Below are positions 35,501 to 42,425 of a stretch of 64,000 bases of DNA, piece after piece. Position numbers and translations under genes: made by a program. The number at the start of each line of letters is the position of its first letter. Position 1 is the first letter of the stretch. The notes under the pieces were generated by a model. That model was not told where the DNA came from and ran no database searches. It saw only the letters and a list, made by a program, of their open reading frames with translations. The stretch is from Urbifossiella limnaea (GTDB lineage: Bacteria > Planctomycetota > Planctomycetia > Gemmatales > Gemmataceae), in the NCBI RefSeq assembly GCF_007747215.1, contig NZ_CP036273.1, positions 3,270,322 through 3,334,321 on the forward strand, written 5' to 3'.

Positions 35501-36187
35501 TTAACGGGTCGCGCCGGGGAACAGCAGCGGGGCGTCGGTCGGGTTGCGCGTCATCCGCGGGCCGCCCATCGGCCACGCCGGGTGCTCCTCGGCTTCCTCA
35601 AGCTCCACGTCGTCCGAGGTCGCCAGTGTCAGCGGACCGGCCAGCGGCATCCCGCCGACCGGCAGCCAGCCGCCGGCCCCGGCGCCGTCCACGCGGTGAA
35701 CGTCGACTTCGGTATCGGCGGCGATCAGCAGCACGGGGATGCCGGCGAGCGGGTCGTCTGCACGGGCGACGCGCTCGGCCACCTGCTGGGGCAGGCGGGG
35801 GAACAGCAGGTAGCCGAAGCCGGCGAACAGGACGACGCACGCCGTCAGGGCGTAAGCGGCGACAGCGACCGCCCGCGCGAGCCGCCGCTCCCACGGCACA
35901 CCCACCGGTTCCGACAGCCGGGCGAGGGTGAGCCGCGCCGCGATTCCGTCTCGGGTCGAGTCCCAGGCTTCATCGCTCGGCCTTGGCGGCGACGCCTGAC
36001 ACCAAAGCCGCCAGTTCTCGGGCGACAGTCGCCGCTGAGCGTCAACGCACGGCTCCGCCGCGGGGTTCGCCGTGACCCAGCGCTCGACGGCGGCGCGGGC
36101 GCGGTCGTCCAACTCGCCGTCGGCGTAGGCGGCGAGAACGTCCGGCCAGGGGCCGGGGAGGTCGGCAGGGTCGGGTGCGGGAGTCAT
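35501..36187 (-). CDS. Membrane anti-sigma factor-like protein
   Basis: 228 residues. A cytoplasmic N-terminus with DVLAAYADGELDDRARAAVERWV, the usual opening of anti-sigma domains, is followed by one membrane segment at about 104-128 and an extracytoplasmic C-terminus. The zinc-binding H-x3-C-x2-C of ZAS-type anti-sigma factors is missing, so any inhibition would be zinc-independent. The start overlaps the sigma gene stop by four bases (ATGA), which makes the functional pairing very likely. Confidence 0.75.
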   Translation of the reverse strand: MTPAPDPADLPGPWPDVLAAYADGELDDRARAAVERWVTANPAAEPCVDAQRRLSPENWRLWCQASPPRPSDEAWDSTRDGIAARLTLARLSEPVGVPWERRLARAVAVAAYALTACVVLFAGFGYLLFPRLPQQVAERVARADDPLAGIPVLLIAADTEVDVHRVDGAGAGGWLPVGGMPLAGPLTLATSDDVELEEAEEHPAWPMGGPRMTRNPTDAPLLFPGATR

Positions 36188-36774
36188 GGGAGTACGCGGT
36201 CGGCCAGCAGCTTCTGGAGTTTCTGTCGGGCGTAGAACAGCCGGCTCATCACGGTGCCGATCGAAATCCCGAGCACGTCGGCGACTTCACGGTAGGAGAG
36301 CTCGCCGTCCACGTGCAAGACGAACGTCTGGCGCTGGGCCGCCGGCAGGGCCGCGAGGGCCGTGTCGATCAGGCGCCGCAGTTCGGCCCGTTGCAGACCG
36401 TGGTCCGGTGGCGGGCGGCCGTCCGGCCCCGCGCTCTCGGGTGTGGCCGGCACCGGCGGCCTGTCGTTCCACCCGTCGCGCTTGCGGCGGCGGCCCATGT
36501 CCAGGGCCGCGTTGCTCGCGATCCGCAACAGCCACGTCTTGAACGTGCTGTGGCCACGAAACCGGTCCAGGTTCGACAGTACCTTTACGAACGCGTCCTG
36601 CACTGCGTCGAGGGCGTCTGCCTCGTTACCGAGCAGCCTGAACGTCACCCGGTACGCCACCATCCGGTAGCGGCGGAACAACTCGTCCAGCGCAGACGCG
36701 TCGCCGCCGGCCGACCGCTCCAACAGTGCGGCGTCCGACACTTGCGGAGTGGGGATGGCCGGGGCGGCGGGCAT
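36184..36774 (-). CDS. ECF-family RNA polymerase sigma factor
   Basis: 196 residues with sigma region 2 (LFRRYRMVAYRVTFRLLGNEADALDAVQDAFVKVL and FKTWLLRIASNAALDMGRRRKR) and region 4 (ALPAAQRQTFVLHVDGELSYREVADVLGISIGTVMSRLFYAR). Regions 1.1 and 3 are absent, as in ECF sigmas. It leads a three-gene operon with the anti-sigma factor and a small secreted protein, so it is probably released in response to an envelope signal and activates its own operon. Confidence 0.93.
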   Translation of the reverse strand: MPAAPAIPTPQVSDAALLERSAGGDASALDELFRRYRMVAYRVTFRLLGNEADALDAVQDAFVKVLSNLDRFRGHSTFKTWLLRIASNAALDMGRRRKRDGWNDRPPVPATPESAGPDGRPPPDHGLQRAELRRLIDTALAALPAAQRQTFVLHVDGELSYREVADVLGISIGTVMSRLFYARQKLQKLLADRVLP

Positions 36775-36931
36775 GGCGCGGGGGGCACTCTGGGGTCCGG
36801 TCCGTGGGCACCCGACACGCGCATTCTACCCCGCCACCTGGCTAGACGCGACGACAGTCCCCGGAATTCACCGCGCCCCGTCGTACCAATATCAGTGGAC
36901 ACACGTCCGCAGCTCGCCCGGAGTTTCTGCC

Positions 36932-37963
36932 ATGCTGTCGCCACACCGATGGAACGCGGCCACCCACACCTATGAGGCCGTCCCAGGCTTCGCGCTCCCT
37001 TCGACGGCCCGCGAGATGCCGCCCGACGACATGCTGTGGATCGACCTCATGGACCCGACGCCCGAAGAAGAGTCCCGCGTCTTCGAGCAGTTCCTGCCGG
37101 TACACGCGCTGACGCTCGGCGACATTACCAAACCGCGCCGCGAACCGGAGCAGGGGGCGCACCTGCCCAAGGTCGAGGAGTTCGCCGACTACTTGTTCAT
37201 CGTCGTGAACCCACTCCCGCCCGGTCTCGCCGACCCGAAGGCGACTGGCGGCAGGCGGATCCGGCTCCGCGACCGCCCGCAACTGAGCGCCGTCCTGACC
37301 CGGCACGTACTCGTCACTCACCACTACACCGCGATGGACTGCGTCGCCGCCGTGTCCGGCTACGTCGCCCGGCACGGCGAGTGCGCCAAGCGCGGCCCGG
37401 ACTACGTGTTCCACCTCATCCTCGACGCCGTGGTGGACGAGTACGCCCCAGTGGTCGAGCGGGTTGCCGACCGCCTCGACAAGCTCGAAACTCGGGTGTT
37501 CCGCAACCCGAGCCCCGAGGAGCTTGCCCGGCTGCTGCGGCTGAAGCGACTCGTTTCGGGCCTTCGGAAGACGCTCATCCTCGAGCGCGAGGTGCTGTCC
37601 CGGCTGACGCGCGGCGAGTTCCAACTCGTAGACGACCGCGAGATCGCGTACTACCGCAACGTCTACGACCATCTCGTGCGGTACACCGAGCTCATCGAGT
37701 CGGCCCGCGAGATGGTCAGCGACCTGATGGAGAGTCACCTCGCCGCCGCGTCTAACCGGCTGAATCAGGTGATGAAGTTGTTGACGATGATCTCGACGGT
37801 CATCCTGCCGATGACGCTCATCGCCGGCGTCTACGGCATGAACTTCGAGGAGTCGGCGGCACCGGGCTACCACACCGACTGGGGCTTCGGCTTCGCCCTC
37901 GGCCTGATGACGGTCGTCGGCCTGGTCGCCTACGGCCTGTTCCGCTGGCGGCGGTGGCTCTGA
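36932..37963 (+). CDS. corA: Magnesium/cobalt transporter CorA
   Basis: 343 residues from ATG 36932. The cytoplasmic funnel domain spans about 1-280, with a long helix (ESAREMVSDLMESHLAAASNRLNQVMKLLTMISTVILP) leading into two C-terminal membrane segments separated by the Y-G-M-N-F selectivity motif, and a basic end (RWRRWL). The open frame to 36749 is discarded because nothing upstream matches CorA. A second Mg2+ system (MgtE) is at 25.5 kb. Confidence 0.93.
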   Translation: MLSPHRWNAATHTYEAVPGFALPSTAREMPPDDMLWIDLMDPTPEEESRVFEQFLPVHALTLGDITKPRREPEQGAHLPKVEEFADYLFIVVNPLPPGLADPKATGGRRIRLRDRPQLSAVLTRHVLVTHHYTAMDCVAAVSGYVARHGECAKRGPDYVFHLILDAVVDEYAPVVERVADRLDKLETRVFRNPSPEELARLLRLKRLVSGLRKTLILEREVLSRLTRGEFQLVDDREIAYYRNVYDHLVRYTELIESAREMVSDLMESHLAAASNRLNQVMKLLTMISTVILPMTLIAGVYGMNFEESAAPGYHTDWGFGFALGLMTVVGLVAYGLFRWRRWL

Positions 37964-38045
37964 CGGCCCTTGTCGTGACCCCCTCACGGGCTTAGGTTAT
38001 CAGCCGGAATAGCGATCACACGTCGGCCCCGACGGAGGCGATACG

Positions 38046-38474
38046 ATGGCGAAGCGGGCGGGTGGCGGGCGGCCGAGCCGAATGGACCTTCGCCGGCAGG
38101 CGGAGGCGGCCGAAGCCCAGGACGAGGAGAAGGAAGACGTCGAGGAGGCCGCCGAGGAAGAGGAAGCGGAAGAGCCGGACGCGGAAGCCGAGGCCGATGA
38201 CGGCGACGACGAGGGGAAACCGAAAAAGAAGAAGAAGGCTCCCGCCAAGAAGAAGGCTCCCGCCGCCAAGAAGCCGGCCGCCAAGCGCACCCGCACCGCC
38301 AAGGAAGTGCGGATGAAGGCGCTGTGGGTCGTTTTCGACAACGGCAGCAAGATCGTGGAGAAGTTCCCGTTCAACCAGAAGCCCGACGCCGAGGCGCTGC
38401 TCGCCAAGAAGATCGCGGAGAAGGAGGGGAAGGCCGTCTTCTACCTGAACCTCGTCAAGGAACCGCTCGAGTAA
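38046..38474 (+). CDS. Lys/Glu/Ala-rich low-complexity protein with small conserved C-terminus
   Basis: 142 residues. The first 60 alternate acidic blocks (EAAEEEEAEEPDAEAEADDGDDE) with basic repeats (KKKKKAPAKKKAPAAKKPAAKR), like the tail of histone H1/HC-type proteins. The last 55 residues form a compact domain: RMKALWVVFDNGSKIVEKFPFNQKPDAEALLAKKIAEKEGKAVFYLN. The basic repeats suggest nucleic-acid binding; the rest is unrecognised. It is a single gene followed by a clear hairpin terminator. Confidence 0.7.
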   Translation: MAKRAGGGRPSRMDLRRQAEAAEAQDEEKEDVEEAAEEEEAEEPDAEAEADDGDDEGKPKKKKKAPAKKKAPAAKKPAAKRTRTAKEVRMKALWVVFDNGSKIVEKFPFNQKPDAEALLAKKIAEKEGKAVFYLNLVKEPLE

Positions 38475-38481
38475 CGATCAA

Positions 38482-38509
38482 AAGCCCACCCGCCGCAGCG
38501 GGTGGGCTT
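38482..38509. terminator. Hairpin terminator between convergent genes
   Basis: A 12-bp perfect stem (AAGCCCACCCGC / GCGGGTGGGCTT) with a 4-nt loop CGCA, flanked by A on the left and T on the right, fits a bidirectional intrinsic terminator for the K/E/A-rich gene (+) and the PH-like gene (-). Confidence 0.8.
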
Positions 38510-38529
38510 CACCCATCTCACACCACAAC

Positions 38530-39423
38530 TCACCCTGCCACGACGGCCCGCTCGCGCAGGACCGTCTGAATCTGCTCCAGCCGGTAGCCGATCCACAGCA
38601 CGTTCGGGAAGCGGATCTCGTGCTTCTCGGCGCCGCTGGTGCGCACGATCAGGTCGCCGGAGAAGAAGCCCAGAATCCAGTGGCGGAACAGGTCGTCGCG
38701 CTGCTTCTCGAAGGCGATGCCGGTGGTGTCGTAGCTGCGGACCGAGTCGCCGATGTGCTCGCACACCCGCAACTGGCCTGGCGTGATGATCATGTACGTC
38801 CGCTGGTCGAACACGAACACCGACACCGCCCACAGGATCAGAGTCGCCGTGGCGATGAACAGGTAGCCGGCCATGTTGATGAAGATGTGGAGGTTGCCGA
38901 CTGCCCCGAGTAAGTTGTCCCACCCGTTTGGTATCAGTGTGATCGCCAGCGCCAGGATCAACAGGAACATCAGTACCAGGAATGACCACAGCCCGCGGAG
39001 CGGGATGTTGGTGATCAGAATCGTCAGCAGGAGGATCACGCAGTAAAGCGGCCCCATCCACGCCTTCTCGGAGATACGCGGGGTGAACGCCTGCGGCCGG
39101 GCCGGATCGCTCGACGCGGAGACGGCCCTTTCCAGGGAGCGGGTCTTGGCGTCTTTTGGCACGATGAGCTCGTACCGGTCCGTCTTTTCGTCCGACGCCA
39201 TCTTGTGTACCAGCGCGTCGGCCGGGATGACGGCGAGGCGGTGGTTCTCGAACAGCGTGATGAGAGCCATCACGTACCCGAGGAGCCAGATCGGCCACCA
39301 GTAGAAGATCGGCGAGTGGCTGACGAGCTTGATCTCGCGCGAGTTGGTGGTGGCGGGCATTTGCGAGGCGCCGGCGGTCGAAGCGCCGGGCGGGGCCGAC
39401 GAAGGCGGGAGGGCGCTGGACAT
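38530..39423 (-). CDS. Polytopic membrane protein with PH-like C-terminal domain
   Basis: 297 residues from ATG 39423. Predicted membrane segments are at about 38-58, 125-141, 145-165 and 178-204. After the last segment comes a soluble domain (VFDQRTYMIITPGQLRVCEHIGDSVRSYDTTGIAFEKQRDDLFRHWILGFFSGDLIVRTSG) that has the look of bacterial PH (YdbS/DUF304-type) domains. The role is unknown. It is a single gene and the open frame upstream of 39423 is low-complexity. Confidence 0.65.
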   Translation of the reverse strand: MSSALPPSSAPPGASTAGASQMPATTNSREIKLVSHSPIFYWWPIWLLGYVMALITLFENHRLAVIPADALVHKMASDEKTDRYELIVPKDAKTRSLERAVSASSDPARPQAFTPRISEKAWMGPLYCVILLLTILITNIPLRGLWSFLVLMFLLILALAITLIPNGWDNLLGAVGNLHIFINMAGYLFIATATLILWAVSVFVFDQRTYMIITPGQLRVCEHIGDSVRSYDTTGIAFEKQRDDLFRHWILGFFSGDLIVRTSGAEKHEIRFPNVLWIGYRLEQIQTVLRERAVVAG

Positions 39424-39545
39424 CGGGTTCGGCCTCGTGGGGTGGCGCCGCCGCGGCGGCGTTGTCCGGGGTATTCGGGCGCCGCGGTCGGTTCTTGGCA
39501 CGGGAGCGCGGCTAGGCTAGACCCGCGGCGCCCCGGAGTCAAGCG

Positions 39546-39863
39546 TCACGCCTGTTCCGGCACCTCCAGCACCACGTCGTCGCCCTCGACGTGTACGGGG
39601 TAGCAGCCGATTCGTACCTTCGGGTTGTCGGCCCAACTGCCGTCGTCGAGGCGGAACCGCCAGTAGTGCCACGGGCACGTCACCACGCCGCCTTCAACGA
39701 ACCCGCCGGACAGAGACGCCCCCATGTGCGGGCACAGGTCGTCGACGGCGAAGAACCGGCCCTCGTGGTGGAACACGGCGACGTCCTTGCCGTTCACCTC
39801 CACGACCGTGGTCGCGCCGGCCGGCAGGTCTGTCGTCTTGCCGAGGGGAATCCGCTGGCCCAC
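39546..39863 (-). CDS. Small Rieske [2Fe-2S] ferredoxin
   Basis: 105 residues with both Rieske boxes: C44-P-H46-M-G and C63-P-W-H66-Y-W, the four ligands of the cluster. The overall form (GQRIPLGKTTDLPAGATTVVEVNGKDVAVFHHEGRFFAVDD) is like NirD and dioxygenase-type ferredoxins. There is no signal peptide, so it is cytoplasmic. No oxygenase or reductase is adjacent, so the partner is unknown. It is divergent from the CYTH gene. Confidence 0.9.
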   Translation of the reverse strand: MGQRIPLGKTTDLPAGATTVVEVNGKDVAVFHHEGRFFAVDDLCPHMGASLSGGFVEGGVVTCPWHYWRFRLDDGSWADNPKVRIGCYPVHVEGDDVVLEVPEQA

Positions 39864-39924
39864 GTCGCACCTCCGCCACGGAACGATTGTTCGTAGTGTA
39901 TCAGCCGTTACCGGGGGCGCCGCC

Positions 39925-40482
39925 GTGCTCGAAGTCGAGTTGAAGTACCGCGTCGCGGACCAAGCCGTCGTGCTGGCCCGCCTGACCGCACTCGGGGCGG
40001 TGCACGTCGGTGAGGCGGTCGAGGTCGACCACTACTTCAACGCCCCCGACCGTGATTTCCGCTCCACCGGCGAGGCGTTTCGCCTCCGCCGCGACGGCGC
40101 GAGCAACCGCTTCACGTACAAGGGGCCGAAGCAAGCGGCGGTGACCAAGACGCGTACCGAGATCGAACTGGCCGTCGCCGACGGCGACGGCGGCGCGGCG
40201 GACGCCGAGCGGCTCGTCCAGGCGCTCGGGTTCAGCGCGGTTGCGGTCGTGAAGAAGACTCGCGCCGTGTACGACTTGCCGCGCGGCGACTTCACCGCCA
40301 CCGTCTGCCTCGACGTCGTCGTCAACGTCGGCACGTTCGTCGAGGTGGAGGTGGTCTGCGGCGAAGCCCAGGCCGCGCTCGCGGAGGCGACGGTGCTGAC
40401 GCTCGCGGCCGAGCTCGGGCTGCGGGACCCCGAACCGCGTTCGTATCTGCGAATGCTGCTGGTAGCGGAGGGCCGGGAGTGA
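39925..40482 (+). CDS. CYTH-domain protein (class IV adenylate cyclase/triphosphatase-like)
   Basis: 185 residues from GTG 39925, giving MLEVELKYR with the E-x-E-x-K signature at the very start, which decides the start codon. The tunnel residues continue in HYFNAPDRDFRSTGEAFRLRRDG, FTYKGPKQ, RTEIE and FVEVEVVCG. This is the CyaB/ThTPase superfamily; members hydrolyse triphosphates or, rarely, cyclise ATP. The substrate is not decidable here. The panC start overlaps its stop (GTGA). Confidence 0.85.
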   Translation: MLEVELKYRVADQAVVLARLTALGAVHVGEAVEVDHYFNAPDRDFRSTGEAFRLRRDGASNRFTYKGPKQAAVTKTRTEIELAVADGDGGAADAERLVQALGFSAVAVVKKTRAVYDLPRGDFTATVCLDVVVNVGTFVEVEVVCGEAQAALAEATVLTLAAELGLRDPEPRSYLRMLLVAEGRE

Positions 40483-41324
40483 CGCCGGTGGTGACGACGA
40501 TCGCCGAGGTCCGCGCCGCGGTCGCGGCTGCGCGACGGCGGGGCGATGCAATCGGCTTCGTACCGACGATGGGGGCGCTGCACGAGGGGCACGCGGCGCT
40601 CGTCCGCGCGGCCCGCGCTGCCGGCGGGTTCGTGGTCGTGTCGGTGTTCGTGAACCCGACCCAGTTCGGGCCGTCGGAGGACTTTGCCAAGTATCCCCGC
40701 ACCCTGGACGCCGACCGCACGCTGTGCCACGAGGCCGGCGCCAACCTGGTCTTCGCCCCGAATGCGGCCGATATGTACCCCGCGCGGTCGGTGACGTTTG
40801 TGGAGGTGACGGAGCTGGACCGCGAGCTCTGCGGCCCGCGCCGGCCGGGGCACTTCCGCGGCGTCTGCACCGTGGTGCTCAAGCTGTTCAACGTGGTGCT
40901 TCCGGACCGCGCCTACTTCGGGGCCAAGGATTACCAGCAGGCCCGCGTCGTCACGCAGATGGTGCGCGACCTGAACGTGCCGGTCGAGGTGGTGGTCGAG
41001 CCGACGGTCCGCGAGGCGGACGGGCTGGCGATGAGCAGCCGCAACCGCTACCTGAGCGCGGCCGAGCGGGTAGCCGCGCCGTCGATCCACCGGGCGCTTC
41101 TTGGTGTGCGGGCTCGTGCGGCGGGCGAGCGTGACGTGGCGGCGCTCGAAGCCGGATTGAGGGCCGAACTGGAGGCGATACCCGGGGCGCGGCTGGATTA
41201 CGCGCAGGTCGTGGACGCCGAGACGTTGCAACCCGTGGCGCGCGTCGAGCGGCCCGTGGTGGCGGCAGTCGCCGTGTTCCTGGGCACGACGCGGCTCATC
41301 GACAACGTGGTGATCGACACCTGA
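40479..41324 (+). CDS. panC: Pantothenate synthetase
   Basis: Joins pantoate and beta-alanine with ATP. The 281 residues have VPTMGALHEGH (HIGH-like), FVNPTQFGPSEDFAKYPR, GVCTVVLKLFNVVLPDRAYFGAKDYQQ, and MSSRNRYLS (KMSKS-like). The start is a GTG whose last two bases form part of the preceding TGA, so it is coupled to the CYTH gene. No panB or panD is in the window. Confidence 0.95.
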   Translation: MTPVVTTIAEVRAAVAAARRRGDAIGFVPTMGALHEGHAALVRAARAAGGFVVVSVFVNPTQFGPSEDFAKYPRTLDADRTLCHEAGANLVFAPNAADMYPARSVTFVEVTELDRELCGPRRPGHFRGVCTVVLKLFNVVLPDRAYFGAKDYQQARVVTQMVRDLNVPVEVVVEPTVREADGLAMSSRNRYLSAAERVAAPSIHRALLGVRARAAGERDVAALEAGLRAELEAIPGARLDYAQVVDAETLQPVARVERPVVAAVAVFLGTTRLIDNVVIDT

Positions 41325-41328
41325 GTTG

Positions 41329-41370
41329 CCGCTCGCGGCTTCATGCTGCCCGACGCGAAGCCGCAAGCGG
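41329..41370. terminator. Hairpin between convergent panC and epimerase
   Basis: A 14-nt inverted repeat with one mismatch (CCGCTCGCGGCTTC at 41329-41342 with GAAGCCGCAAGCGG at 41357-41370) fills most of the 55-bp gap between two convergent stops, fitting a shared terminator. Confidence 0.6.
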
Positions 41371-41379
41371 TCGTGCTGC

Positions 41380-42393
41380 TTACACCTCGTCCGCCGTCGT
41401 CACCGGCGGCGGCTTTGGCGCATCGAGGTCGCTGGTATCGAGCCGCCCCTCGACCTGCAACCGGCGGAACACGTCCACCGTCGCGCGAATCCCGTCCTCG
41501 AGCGGCGTCTTCGGCATCGGCCCCAGGTCGCGCTCGATGCCGGCGTCGGACAGGTCGTACGCGATGGCGATCTGCGACGTGCCGACCGTGACCAGCGTCG
41601 CCGCCGCGGGGAGCACCCGCGTCAACGCCTGGTGGTAGTCGGCGAGCGTGACGACGGCGCCGCGGAGGTTGTAGCTCTTGGCCCCCTGATACGGCCGCAC
41701 CAGGCTGAGGATGAAGGCCTGGGCCACGTCGTCGACGTACTGGAAGTCGCTCCACCCGCCGAAGCTGATGGCGTAGGGTCGGCCGAGGAGCACGGCCTTG
41801 ATCGCCTTGGTCGGCTCGCTGGTCATGCCGAGGTCGCGGCCGGGGCCGTACACGGTCCACGGGCGCAGGCCGACGCTGCTGATGCCGTGGTCCTGGAAGT
41901 AGATGCGAGCGTTCCCCTCGTTGCAGCACTTGAACACGCCGTAGTGCGTGCTCGGGATCAGTGGCGCGTCGTCGGGCTGGCTGCCGGCCGGGTACTTGTC
42001 GGGGCCGCCGAATACCGCTGCGGAGCTGGCGTAGACGAGCCGCTGCACCTGCGAGCCGGTCGCCTTGATGCCCTCGAACACGGCCAGCGTGCCGAGCACG
42101 TTCACCCTCGCGCCGAGCATCGGGTCGACGCGGCACGTCGGCACCTGAAGTCCGGCCAGGTGGATGACGTGCGTGATGCCGTGGGTGCGGATCGCGGCCG
42201 TGAGCGCGGCCAGGTCGGTCACGTCGCCGGGGACGAACTTGCACTTCGCCACGTCGGCGTCGGACAGGATCAGGCGGAAGCGGCGGGGGTCTTCCTTCAG
42301 GTCGAAGACGAAGACGTCGTCGCCGCGGGCCAGGAGGGTGCGGGCGATCCACGCCCCGATGAACCCGTACCCGCCGGTGATCAGCACACGCAT
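41380..42393 (-). CDS. NAD-dependent sugar-nucleotide epimerase/dehydratase (extended SDR)
   Basis: 337 residues from ATG 42393. The Rossmann motif GGYGFIGAW opens the protein and VFDLKEDP binds the adenosine ribose; the catalytic set is SSAAVFG with Y-x3-K in THYGVFK. The remainder (GLRPWTVYGPGRD) is typical of NAD-dependent epimerases. The substrate is not determinable; UDP- or other nucleotide sugars for envelope polysaccharides are probable. It lies 32 bp after gyrA on the same strand and may be read with it. Confidence 0.85.
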   Translation of the reverse strand: MRVLITGGYGFIGAWIARTLLARGDDVFVFDLKEDPRRFRLILSDADVAKCKFVPGDVTDLAALTAAIRTHGITHVIHLAGLQVPTCRVDPMLGARVNVLGTLAVFEGIKATGSQVQRLVYASSAAVFGGPDKYPAGSQPDDAPLIPSTHYGVFKCCNEGNARIYFQDHGISSVGLRPWTVYGPGRDLGMTSEPTKAIKAVLLGRPYAISFGGWSDFQYVDDVAQAFILSLVRPYQGAKSYNLRGAVVTLADYHQALTRVLPAAATLVTVGTSQIAIAYDLSDAGIERDLGPMPKTPLEDGIRATVDVFRRLQVEGRLDTSDLDAPKPPPVTTADEV

Positions 42394-42425
42394 CGGAAGC
42401 CAGCCCGTGAGTTTGGGAGAGTTCG

